NCBI GenBank assembly: GCA_963814435.1 | Contig: CAWFCV010000032.1 | Location: 62,001-126,000, forward strand | Length of the DNA: 64,000 bases | Reading direction: 5' to 3' | Source of the DNA: JAEUPI01 sp963814435 | Lineage (GTDB): Bacteria > Pseudomonadota > Gammaproteobacteria > Burkholderiales > Burkholderiaceae_C | In this document: positions 1 to 8,730 of the stretch, piece by piece | How positions within the stretch are numbered: position 1 is the first letter of the stretch | How the letters are laid out: every line of letters begins with the position of its first letter | Program-made: the position numbers and the translations under genes | The notes under the pieces: generated by a model | Seen by the model: only the letters and a program-made list of their open reading frames with translations | Told to the model about the DNA's origin: nothing | Databases searched by the model: none

Positions 1-63
1 CGCCACTCGACCCTTGGCATCCAGCGTCAACGCCGACGTCCCCTGAAATACGATCTCCGGCAC
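1..63 (-). CDS. mraZ: MraZ transcriptional regulator, N-terminus only (runs off left edge)
   Basis: Only the first 21 codons lie in the window. They begin at a GTG and include VFQGTSALTLDAKGRV, which matches the N-terminal SpoVT/AbrB-like half of MraZ (F-x-G-x-x-x-x-x-LD-x-KGR). MraZ heads the division and cell-wall (dcw) cluster and represses its own promoter, so that cluster presumably continues to the left. The start is supported by GGAGGAG 11 nt upstream. The leader contains TGGAG and TGGGG spaced 10 bp apart, which resembles the MraZ operator (TGGGN repeats with 5-bp spacers) but overlaps the ribosome-binding site, so I regard it as weak. Family identification is fairly secure despite the short length. 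Confidence 0.8.
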   Translation of the reverse strand, partial: MPEIVFQGTSALTLDAKGRVA

Positions 64-305
64 GATGCCCCACTCTCCTCCACGAGGCGACACTGTAGCC
101 GAGTTTTTGGGGCCGGGTCAATCGATCAAGAATTAAAAATTCAATGAAATCAAATACTTAGTGACGTTTTGAGATCATGGAATTCAAAGAGTCAAAAAGT
201 AGTTCAAAAATAACGACTTGCAGTTGTTTATGAAAGTTTTGGTTTGATAAGTCGCTGGATTCGAGCCGGGTAAACGAGCATGGATGCCCGAACAGCCCTG
301 CGGGC
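64..305. other. AT-rich intergenic region between mraZ and an SDR gene
   Basis: No gene is supported here. Positions about 120-245 are strikingly AT-rich compared with the rest of the window. The region probably contains the mraZ promoter on the minus strand, but I cannot pick a clear -35/-10 pair. Next to the SDR stop codon lies a short hairpin (AGCCC-TGC-GGGCT) without a T-run, so a terminator is not convincing. Confidence 0.5.
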
Positions 306-1091
306 TCAGCGTTCCGAACGCAACTCCGGCAGGCCGATGCCGGTGGCATCGAAGCCGCCATCCACAGCCAGCACCTGGCCGTTGACGTAGCTCGCCGCAT
401 CGCTGCACAGGAAGCCGACCGCCTCGGCGATCTCTTCGGGCGTGCCGTAGCGGTTGAGCGGGATCGCCGCGTGGTAGCCGGCGCGGATGGCCGGCGTGTG
501 CACCTGCTGCGCCATCGCGGTATCCACCGGACCCGGCGCCACCGCGTTGACGCGAATGCCGCGCGTGCCTAACTCCGCGGCCTGCTGGCGTGTGAGATGC
601 AGCAGCGCGGCCTTGCTGGTGCCGTACGCCACCCGCAAGGTACTCGCCCGCAATCCGGAGATCGACGCGATGTTCACCACGCTGGCGCCGCCATGCAGCA
701 GCATCAGCGGTGCCGCGGCCTGGGTGCACAGGAACGGCCCGTCGAGGTTGGTCGCGAGCACGCGCTTCCATTCCTCGAACTGGGTCTCGAGGATCGGCTT
801 GAACACCGCGATGCCGGCGTTGTTGACCAGCGCGTCGATGCGGCCGAAACGCACCGCCACCTGCGCAAACGCATCGCGCACGTCGCGCGGCTGCGACACA
901 TCGCCCGGCAGCGCCAGCACGCGCGGCGAATCGTTCAGTTCGGCGGCTGTGGCGCGCAGCGTGTCGCGATCGATGTCGATCAAGGCCACGCGGTATCCGT
1001 GCGCGAGAAACCAGCGCGTGATCGCCAGGCCGATGCCGCGCGCGGCCCCGGTCACCACCGCAACGCGTGCGCAATCCGGATCGTCGTTCAT
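306..1091 (-). CDS. Short-chain dehydrogenase/reductase (SDR), probably NAD(H)-dependent
   Basis: A classical 261-residue SDR. The Rossmann glycine motif TGAARGIG is near residue 15, an acidic residue after beta-strand 2 (ALIDID) suggests NAD over NADP, NNAG is near residue 90, the catalytic Ser lies in NIASISG, and the catalytic pair is in YGTSK. The C-terminus has the common PEEIAEAVGFL and GQVLAVDGGF segments. Substrate cannot be told from sequence; 3-oxoacyl-ACP reductase-like and sugar or alcohol dehydrogenases share this form. It follows the carbonic anhydrase gene on the same strand, with a strong hairpin between them, so co-transcription is uncertain. The reading frame is intact. Confidence 0.9.
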   Translation of the reverse strand: MNDDPDCARVAVVTGAARGIGLAITRWFLAHGYRVALIDIDRDTLRATAAELNDSPRVLALPGDVSQPRDVRDAFAQVAVRFGRIDALVNNAGIAVFKPILETQFEEWKRVLATNLDGPFLCTQAAAPLMLLHGGASVVNIASISGLRASTLRVAYGTSKAALLHLTRQQAAELGTRGIRVNAVAPGPVDTAMAQQVHTPAIRAGYHAAIPLNRYGTPEEIAEAVGFLCSDAASYVNGQVLAVDGGFDATGIGLPELRSER

Positions 1092-1153
1092 GATCGTGTG
1101 GCGTGGATGCTAACCGCGCCGCACGACCCCGCGGCGCCCGATGCGCTGGGAGT

Positions 1154-1175
1154 CTGCGCGGCAGACGCCGCGCAG
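1154..1175 (-). terminator. Strong hairpin after the carbonic anhydrase gene
   Basis: CTGCGCGGC and GCCGCGCAG form a perfect 9-bp stem with a 4-nt loop, five bases beyond the carbonic anhydrase stop codon. There is no following T-run, so it may be a transcript-stabilising stem rather than a classical intrinsic terminator. Confidence 0.45.
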
Positions 1176-1179
1176 AGTC

Positions 1180-2232
1180 CTAGTTCGACTGCTTGATCAG
1201 GCGGCCCGCGGCCTGCTGCACCGGGCGTGCATTCATCGGATACAGCCGCGCAAAGACGTCGAGCTGCTCGGCCGAGATCGTCACCGGCTGCTGCATCACC
1301 ATCCACAGCACGCCCTCGCTGCACGGCGGCGTGGTCAGCGAGCCCATGTAGGTGTAGTAGCGCCGGTCGTTCGGCAGCAGCTGGCTCAGATCGATCGGCG
1401 CGCGCGCGGGCAGCTCCTCGCCTTTTTCGAGCGGCAGGTTGTTCCACACCGACTGCACCAGCGGGTGCGCGCTGCCGCGATCCAGCAGCACCGCCACCAC
1501 CGCGAGGCGGCCATCGGGGTCCTTGTGCACCAGGTGCGCCACCATGTCGAACTGGCGGCCTTCGATGCGCTCTTCGGACGGACGATGGAAGTGGAATTGC
1601 TGCAACTCGAAGCGTCGCCCCATCACCTCGATGGTGTTGCCCGACGCCACGTTCACCTGCACCGTGTGGCCGTTGTCGATGACACGAAAGGCGCTGGGCC
1701 GATAGTCGAATTGCACCGGGTCGAGCTCGACCCGGATGCCGTCGCGGATGTCGATCGGGCTTTGCCGTGCGCCGGTGGCGCATTTGGCGAATTCGGGCTT
1801 CAGCGTGCCCCAGCGGCCGGGGCCGCCCTCGCCGTCGTAGCTCCAGTGGGTCGCCTGGTGCGACTGCGCCGCTGCCTTGGCCGGCGCCGTCGGTCGGACG
1901 CGTCCGGCGGCCGGATCGACCGCGTGCGGCGCCGCGGCCGCCAGTGCCTGCCCGGCATCGGCCCCGGTGCTGATGCGCACGACGTGCGCATTGCGGCCGT
2001 CGATCGGCTTCGACGCGCCGAGCTTGGCGGCCAGCTTCTCGCGCAGCGCCTGCATCGGATCGATGGCCGGCGTGCCCGGCTTTACGCGCGCCGCCGGCTT
2101 GTCGTGGCCGGGGTTTCCGTCCTCGCGGGCTGCCGGCGCGCCGGCAGACGCCGCCTGTTCTGCAGCCCGGGTCGGTGCAAGCGCGCCCATCAGCAGGCAC
2201 AGCAAAGTGGCGTGGCGGAACGAGGCAGTCAT
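1180..2232 (-). CDS. Periplasmic alpha-class carbonic anhydrase
   Basis: Reversible hydration of CO2, exported. The chosen ATG gives 350 residues starting with a signal peptide (MTASFRHATLLCLLMGAL, cleavage near APTRA-A). A long Ala/Pro-rich, low-complexity linker follows (about residues 27-130), then the alpha-CA domain. Visible hallmarks are HWSYDGEGGP, the zinc ligands in QFHFH and the third His in AHLVH, QSPIDI, and the Thr-containing SLTTPPCSEGV loop. The catalytic domain is of usual length; the linker makes the protein about 100 residues longer than typical. The frame stays open 99 codons further upstream, but that part lacks signal-peptide character and would overlap the divergent dioxygenase gene. 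Confidence 0.92.
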   Translation of the reverse strand: MTASFRHATLLCLLMGALAPTRAAEQAASAGAPAAREDGNPGHDKPAARVKPGTPAIDPMQALREKLAAKLGASKPIDGRNAHVVRISTGADAGQALAAAAPHAVDPAAGRVRPTAPAKAAAQSHQATHWSYDGEGGPGRWGTLKPEFAKCATGARQSPIDIRDGIRVELDPVQFDYRPSAFRVIDNGHTVQVNVASGNTIEVMGRRFELQQFHFHRPSEERIEGRQFDMVAHLVHKDPDGRLAVVAVLLDRGSAHPLVQSVWNNLPLEKGEELPARAPIDLSQLLPNDRRYYTYMGSLTTPPCSEGVLWMVMQQPVTISAEQLDVFARLYPMNARPVQQAAGRLIKQSN

Positions 2233-2419
2233 GGCGCAGGCTTTCGCAGGTCGCCGGGCACGAATCGGCCCGGCCCTGGCGTACTTTCGGCATATCGGCG
2301 CCCAAGCTTTAGCGCAGCGTGGTGCCGCACGGCACGGCATGGCGCGCAGCACCGATTCGACTGGAACCGCGGCACCGTGTCGTGCTCCAATGTCCGCGAT
2401 CGACCCTGGGGAGATCCTG

Positions 2420-3081
2420 ATGACGCCGCCCTTCGATTCGAGACGCCGACTGTTGCGCACCGCCTCGGCCGCGGTGGCCGCTCTGGCGCTGCCGGCGCTG
2501 GCCAGTTCGCGCCGCGCGCTGGCGCGCATGACCGACGGCCCGTTCTACCCGCCGCGCGCGTGGCGCGAACGCTGGAGCGACTGGGACGCCGACCTGAGCC
2601 GCGTGCAGGCCGGCGAACGCACGCTGGTGGCCCAGGGCGAGCACCTGGGCCTCGAAGGCCGGGTGGTCGACGTCAACGACCGCGTGATCGACGGCTGCCG
2701 AGGTCGAGATCTGGCAATGCGACGCACTGGCGCACTACCGCCATCCCGAGCACCGACGGCACCAAGGACCCGGTGGACGAAGGCTTCCAGGGCTTCGGCG
2801 CCACGCGCAGCGGCGCCACCGGCGCCTATCGATTCCGCACGATCAAGCCGGTGCCCTACCCCGGCCGCACGCCGCACATCCACGTCAAGCTGCGCCATGC
2901 CAGCTTCGGCGAGCTGACCACGCAGCTTTTCATCGCCGGCGACCCCGGCAATGCCCGCGACAGCCTCTGGCGCTGGCTGAACGCAGCCGACCGGCCGGCG
3001 CTCGAGATGTCGCTGAAGCAGGCACCTGCCGACAGCGGGCTGCGCTGGCTGGTGCAGCACGCCCTGGTGGTGCCGGCCTGA
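2420..3081 (+). CDS. Intradiol ring-cleavage dioxygenase-like protein, Tat leader, two frameshifts
   Basis: Resembles the protocatechuate 3,4-dioxygenase/catechol dioxygenase family (non-haem Fe3+, ring cleavage between hydroxyls). The start follows GGGGAG by 6 nt. The leader SRRRLLRTAS plus a hydrophobic stretch looks like a twin-arginine signal. Family residues seen are the first Tyr in ALAHYRHP, and Tyr-His-His in KPVPYPGRTPHIHVKL. Reading the conserved sequence needs removal of one extra base near 2696 and another near 2747; with both removed the product is 219 residues. Both shifts are single-base insertions like others in this window, so a sequencing origin is likely. Extracytoplasmic members of this family often have unknown substrates. 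Transcribed divergently from the carbonic anhydrase gene. Confidence 0.75.
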
Positions 3082-3108
3082 CGGCCCGCACCACGCAAAC
3101 AAACAATG

Positions 3109-3468
3109 TGAAGCAAGCCGATAGGCCGGATTCTGTGCGGCCGCGGCTTCCGGAGAGGCCGCGGCCGTGACCGCCATTCATCTGGGCCAGGCGATCGCTC
3201 GCCCGGCTCGGTGCCACCTACCCGCCGGCTCCGCGGGCCGCCTCGACGCCGGCCTATTTGGTGTTGCTGCGCGCAAAGATTGCCGCGTTTCACCCCCCTC
3301 GGTTCGCACGGTTTGCGCCGCGCTTGCCGAAGGGACTCGTCTCTGTGGCTCTGATTCGCACCTCACGGTGGGGAGGCGTTACCTCCTGCGCTGCCCTATG
3401 CAGTCCGGACCTTCCTCCAGTGCGGCCTTTCGGCCGATTGCACCAGCGGCGGTCTGGCTTGCTTCACA
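3109..3468 (-). ncRNA. rnpB: RNase P RNA, bacterial type A
   Basis: The minus strand shows the conserved blocks in order: paired ends (AAGCAAGCC and GGCTTGCTT), GGAGGAAGGTCCGGAC (P4 5' strand), ATAGGGCAG, GGTAACGCC, CACAGAGA, GGGTGAAACG, CCAAATAGG, GGGTAGG, AGATGAATGG and CAGAATCCGGCCTATCGG. About 360 nt, normal for type A. It is the catalytic RNA that matures tRNA 5' ends with RnpA. One block departs from the near-universal GAGGAAAGTCC by a G where A is expected (forward position 3411). A -10-like GATAAT lies 6 nt upstream of the inferred 5' end. Confidence 0.95.
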
Positions 3469-3473
3469 CTGTC

Positions 3474-3479
3474 ATTATC
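3474..3479 (-). promoter_or_regulatory. -10 element of the rnpB promoter
   Basis: GATAAT on the minus strand ends 6 nt before the first base of the RNase P RNA, the expected -10 spacing. No good -35 is visible 16-18 bp upstream. Confidence 0.55.
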
Positions 3480-3525
3480 GCGCCTGCAACCCGCGCCGAC
3501 GACCGCGCGACCTCAAGGAGCCTCG

Positions 3526-4447
<922 letters not shown>

Positions 4448-4526
4448 CCCACCCCCGAAGCGGCCTGGCGGCCGCCCCCCCCTCAAAGGGGGCGCCGCCA
4501 GCGGCCCGGCAGAGCCGGATCCGCGG
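4448..4526 (+). repeat. Post-stop repeat, copy 1 (after cysK)
   Basis: An element of about 79 bp starting CCCACCCCCGAAGCGGCC immediately after the cysK stop and ending AGCCGGATCCGCGG. It can fold into three stem-loops: a GC-rich first stem, a central CCCCCC-TCAAA-GGGGG stem, and a CCGGC-AGA-GCCGG stem. Other copies lie at 21649-21723, 26453-26529 and 38057-38132, each just after a stop codon and in the direction of the preceding gene. Confidence 0.85.
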
Positions 4527-4552
4527 CGGTCGCTTGATTTGCACGCGCTGCG

Positions 4553-5311
4553 TCAGCCAGTCTTGCTCGCTCTTGCCGCACGCTTGTCGCGCACGCTCAC
4601 CTGGCTCGTGCCCTCGTGCGCGAAGTCGAACAGCTGCGTCGCTGCGAGCAGCTTCGACAACGTGGCGTAGCCGTAGTTGCGCGGGTCGAACGAGGCCTGG
4701 TTGCTGATCTGCTGGCCGACGGCGCCCACGCGCGCCCAGCCGTCTTCGTCCTCGGCCGCGGTGACCGCGTTGCGCAGCAGCGTCACCAGCTTGGCGTCCT
4801 GCTTCAGCTGCGCGGTGGTCATGCGCAGCGGCGTTGGCGCGGATTGCGCATCGCCGCTGGCATCGACCGTCGGCTGATCGGCCAACTGATCGAGGAACAG
4901 GAAGCGCGAGCAGGCGTTGACGAACGGCGGCGGCGTCTTCTTCGCGCCGAAGCCGTAGACCGCCGCGCCCTTCTCGCGCAGGTGCATCACCAGCGGCGTG
5001 AAGTCGGCGTCCGACGACACGATGCCGAAGGCGTCGGGCTGGTCGGTGTACAGCAGCGCCATCGCGTCGATCACCATCGCCATGTCGCTGGCGTTCTTGC
5101 CCTTGCTGTAGTCGTACTGCTGCATCGGGCGGATCGCATGCTCCTGCAGTTGCTCTTCCCAGCCTTTGAGCTCGTTCTTCTTCCAGTTGCCGTAGGCGCG
5201 GCGGATGCTGGTCTCGCCGAAGGTGGAGAGCTCGTTGAGGATCAGGTCGATCTTCGACGCCGGCGAGTTGTCGGCATCGATCAACAGCGCCACGCGCGGT
5301 TTGCGTTCCAT
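4553..5311 (-). CDS. NYN-domain (LabA/DUF88) putative RNase with C-terminal LOTUS/OST-HTH domain
   Basis: A 252-residue protein. Residues about 1-150 form a NYN (PIN-like) nuclease fold: VALLIDADN with the first acidic pair, GKNASDMAMVIDAMALLY, and GIVSSDADFTPLV, which together supply the usual metal-binding Asp residues. Residues about 175-245 resemble an OST-HTH/LOTUS RNA-binding domain (LVTLLRNAVTAAEDEDGWAR followed by the RNYGYATLSKLL segment). The start at MERKPRV is preferred over one 15 codons upstream because of GAGAGGATC before it. Bacterial NYN-LOTUS proteins are thought to act in RNA turnover or structured-RNA handling; the target here is unknown. It stands alone between cysK and pyrC. 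Confidence 0.85.
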   Translation of the reverse strand: MERKPRVALLIDADNSPASKIDLILNELSTFGETSIRRAYGNWKKNELKGWEEQLQEHAIRPMQQYDYSKGKNASDMAMVIDAMALLYTDQPDAFGIVSSDADFTPLVMHLREKGAAVYGFGAKKTPPPFVNACSRFLFLDQLADQPTVDASGDAQSAPTPLRMTTAQLKQDAKLVTLLRNAVTAAEDEDGWARVGAVGQQISNQASFDPRNYGYATLSKLLAATQLFDFAHEGTSQVSVRDKRAARASKTG

Positions 5312-5324
5312 CGCGAAGATCCTC

Positions 5325-6366
5325 TCAGGCGTGCAATCGCCAGTGCAGTGTCTCACCGCCGCGCAGCGGCTTGAGCCGGGCGTCGCCGAACGGCACCACC
5401 TCGGGCAAGGTCCAGTCCTCGCGCCGCAGCGTCACGGTGCCGGTGTTGCGCGGCAGGCGATAGAAGTCCGCGCCGTGGAAACTCGCGAAGCCTTCCAGGC
5501 GGTCGAGCGCATCCGCGGCCTCGAACGCCTCGGCGTACAACTCGAGCGCGGCCGGCGCGGTGTAGCAACCGGCACCGCACACCGAGCTCTCCTTCAGCGC
5601 GGCGGCGTGCGGCGCGCTGTCGGTGCCGACAAAGAACTTCGAGCTGCCCGAGGTGGCCGCCTTCACCAGTGCCACGCGGTGCTCTTCGCGCTTGAGCACC
5701 GGCAGACAGTAGTAGTGTGGCCGCAGGCCACCGGTGAACAGGGCGTTGCGGCTGAACAGCAGGTGATGCGCCGTCACGGTGGCGGCGGTGTTGGCATCGG
5801 CATCCATCACGTACTGCACGGCCTGTCGCGTGGTGATGTGCTCGAACACGATGCGCAGGTCGGGAAAATCGCGGCGCAGCGGCACCATCACGCGGTCGAT
5901 GAACACCGCCTCGCGGTCGAACACGTCCACCGCCGGGTCGGTGACCTCGCCATGCACCAGCAGCAGCACGCCCTCGCGCTGCATCGCGTCGAGCACCGCG
6001 TGCGTGTGGCGGATGTCGGTGACACCGGCGTCGCTGTTCGTCGTCGCACCCGCGGGGTAGAGCTTGAAAGCCACGATGCCGGCCGCCTTGGCGCGCCGCA
6101 CTTCGCCAGGCGTGGTGCGATCGGTGAGGTACAAGCGTCATCAGCGGCGTGAAATCGCTGCCCGCCGGCAAGGCCGCACGGATGCGGTCGCGATACGCCA
6201 GCGCGAGCGCCGTCGTCGTGACAGGTGGCTTCAGGTTCGGCATCACGATGGCGCGCGCGAACTGGGCCGCGGTGGCCGGCAGCACCGCGGCCATCGCCGC
6301 GCCGTCGCGCAGGTGCAGGTGCCAGTCGTCGGGACGGGTCAGGGTCAGCGATGACGGCGGTGGCAT
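5325..6366 (-). CDS. pyrC: Dihydroorotase, PyrC type, one frameshift
   Basis: Third step of pyrimidine synthesis: cyclisation of N-carbamoyl-aspartate to dihydroorotate. Features seen: RPDDWHLHLRDG (two Zn-binding His), the carboxylated Lys in VAFKLYPAGATT, His in LLLVHGEV and FEHITT, and the catalytic Asp in FVGTDSAPH. Length after repair is 346 residues, as usual for the E. coli-like class. One extra base near 6135 (LMTL to YLTDRT) breaks the frame. I chose ATG at 6366 because it gives the family N-terminus; an in-frame ATG at 6414 overlaps the stop of the upstream exporter gene (ATGA) and would add 16 residues. Confidence 0.9.
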
Positions 6367-6410
6367 GCGGGCGATTCTCGCATCCGCATCTGCGCATGAC
6401 GCCCTGGCCG

Positions 6411-8246
6411 TCATGCGACCGTCGCGACCTCCGGCTCCTCGGCCTGCTGCAGCCGCCACATCTGCGCATAGATGCCGTCGCGCGCCAGCAGGTCGGCGTG
6501 CGCGCCGACCTCCACCACGCGGCCGGCCTCGAGCACGACGATGGCGTGCGCATCGGCCACCGTCGACAGCCGGTGCGCGATGACCAGCGCCGTCTTGCCC
6601 TGCGCCGCGCTCTTCAGCTCGGCCTGGATGGCGCGCTCGTTGGCCGAGTCGAGCGCCGAGGTGGCTTCGTCGAAGATCAGGATCGGCGGGTTCTTCAGCA
6701 GCGTGCGCGCGATCGCCACGCGCTGCTTCTCGCCGCCGGAGAGCTTCAGCCCGCGCTCGCCGACCATCGTCTCGTAGCCCTTGGGCGTGCTGGCGATGAA
6801 GTTGTGGATGTGCGCCGCGGCGGCGGCGGCCTGCACCTCGGCGTCGCTGGCGCCCGGCCGGCCGTAGGCGATGTTGTAGCCCACGGTGTCGTTGAACAGC
6901 ACCGTGTCCTGCGGCACGATGCCGATGGCCCGGCGCAGGCTGTCCTGGGTGACGGCGCGGATGTCCTGGCCGTCGATGGTGATGCGCCCGCCGCTGACGT
7001 CGTAGAAGCGGTACAGCAGCCGCGCCAGCGTGCTCTTGCCGGCGCCCGACGGGCCGACCACCGCCACCGTCTTGCCGGCCGGGAATCTCGAAGCTCACGT
7101 CGTGCAGGATCGGCCGCGCCGGGTCGTAGGCGAACGACACGCTGCTCGAAGCGCACGACGCCGTCGCTGCACCAGCAGCGCGCGTGCGCCTGGCTGGTCG
7201 GCCACCTCGCGCTCGCGTTCGAGCAGCGCGAACATGCGGTCCAGGTCGGTCAGGCTCTGCTTGACCTCGCGGTACAGCACGCCCAGGAAGTTGAGCGGGA
7301 TGTACAGCTGGATCAGGAAGGCGTTGATCATCACCAGGTCGCCCAGCGTCAGCCGGCCGTCGACCACGCCCTGCGTGGCGCGCCACAGCATCGCCACCAG
7401 GCTGGTGGCGATGATCAGCTGCTGGCCGGTGTTGAGCAGCGACAGCGTGGTCTGCGACTTCACCTGCGCCTGGCGGTAGGCCTCCAGCCCCTCGTCGTAG
7501 CGCCGGGCCTCGAAGGCCTCGTTGTTGAAGTACTTGACGGTCTCGTAGTTCAGCAGCGCATCGATCGCCCGCGTGTGCGCCTTGGAATCGAGCTCGTTCA
7601 TCTGGCGCCGGAACTGCGTGCGCCACTCGGTCACGCGTGACCGTGAAGACGATGTAGCAGCGCCAGCGCGGCGAGCGTGATCCACACGAAGCCGGCGTCG
7701 AAGCGCCAGCCCAGGAAGCCGAGCACCAGCGCCACCTCGACCAGCGTGGGCACGATGGTGTACAGCGAGTACTGCGATCAGCGACTGCAGCGCGCGCGTG
7801 CCGCGCTCGATGTCGCGCGTCAGCCGCCGGTCTGGCGCTCGAGGTGGAAGCGCAGGCTCAACGCGTGCAGGTGGCCGAACACCTCGAGCGCGATCTGCTT
7901 GCGACGCGCCGAACGTGGCCTTGGCGAACACCAGCTCGCGCAGCTCGGTGAACAGCGTGGTCGACAGCCGCAGGCCGGCGTAGGCCAGCAGCAGCCCGAT
8001 CGGCACCACCAGCACCGCCCGCGGGTCGCCGGCCTTCAGGTCGAGCGCATCGACCAGGTGCTTCAGCAGCACCGGCACGCCCACGTTGGCCAGCTTGGCC
8101 AGCAGCAGGAAGCCCAGCGCCGCCACCACGCGCCAGCGGTAGCGCCACAGGTAGGGCCACAGGCGCTTGAGGATGCCCAGGTCCGACCGCGGGGTACCGG
8201 GGGCAGCAGGTTCGGCTACCGCCGCGGAATGACCGGATCGACGCAT
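6411..8246 (-). CDS. Atm1/HMT1-type ABC exporter (fused membrane and ATPase domains), several frameshifts
   Basis: Half-size exporter of about 610 residues. The N-terminal membrane domain includes LWPYLWRYRWRVVAAL and helices through residue about 330. The signature ALLNYETVKYFNNEAFE is typical of the Atm1/ABCB7 and HMT1 group, which exports glutathione-linked or sulfur/metal compounds. The ATPase shows Walker A GPSGAGKST, signature LSGGEKQR, Walker B ILIFDEATSALD and H-loop IAHRLSTV. At least five single-base indels fall between about 7080 and 7910, several of them compensating, yet conserved sequence is recoverable throughout. That pattern points to sequencing error rather than decay. Its stop overlaps a possible pyrC start, suggesting an operon. 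Exact substrate unknown. Confidence 0.8.
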
Positions 8247-8298
8247 CGGGGCGTGAAAGAATGCGCTGGGCAGTCTGAAGAAGCAGAAGGTGGAGCCG

Positions 8299-8725
8299 AT
8301 GAGCCAGAGCACAACCCCGACCCAACGCCTCACCGCACCGACTAGTTTGCCTGATGGCATCGGAGCTGGCGCTGCGGGTGATGCCGATGCCCGCCGACGC
8401 CAACGCCAACGGCGACATCTTCGGCGGCTGGATCATGGCCCAGGTGGACATCGCCGGCGCCGTGCTGCCGGCGCGCATCGCCAAGGGCCGCATCGCCACC
8501 GTGGCGGTGAACCAGTTCGTCTTCAAGCAGCCGGTGTCGGTGGGCGACCTGCTGTCGTTCTACGCCCGGGTGGTGCGCGTGGGCAACACCTCGGTCACCG
8601 TGCACGTGGAGGTGTATGCCGAGCGCAACCCGGCCAACCTGCAGGTGGTGAAGGTCACCGACGCCAACATCACCTACGTGGCGATCGACCACGACGGCCA
8701 GCCGCGCCTCATTCCGAAGGAGTAG
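8299..8725 (+). CDS. Acyl-CoA thioesterase, YciA-like hotdog protein, one frameshift
   Basis: Hydrolyses acyl-CoA to free acid and CoA. The hotdog core has PMPADANANGDIFGGWIM, with the catalytic Asp in the NANGDIFGGW loop, and VAVNQFVFKQPV. I start at 8299 because AGGTGGAG precedes it and MSQSTTPTQRL...SLPDG gives the usual N-terminus. An extra A near 8356 then shifts into the frame of SELALRVMPMP. Without repair, the intact part would begin at ATG 8354 and give 123 residues; with repair, 141. The following gene starts 5 bp after its stop, so the two are likely co-transcribed. Confidence 0.85.
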
Positions 8726-8730
8726 CCCGA

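Noticed and set aside
2420..3081. Programmed frameshifting in the dioxygenase gene
   Set aside because: No slippery heptamer or stimulatory structure is evident, and similar single-base insertions occur in many unrelated genes here.
4448..4526. Post-stop repeat taken as an insertion-sequence fragment
   Set aside because: No transposase coding or target duplication, and all four copies are full length with shared boundaries.
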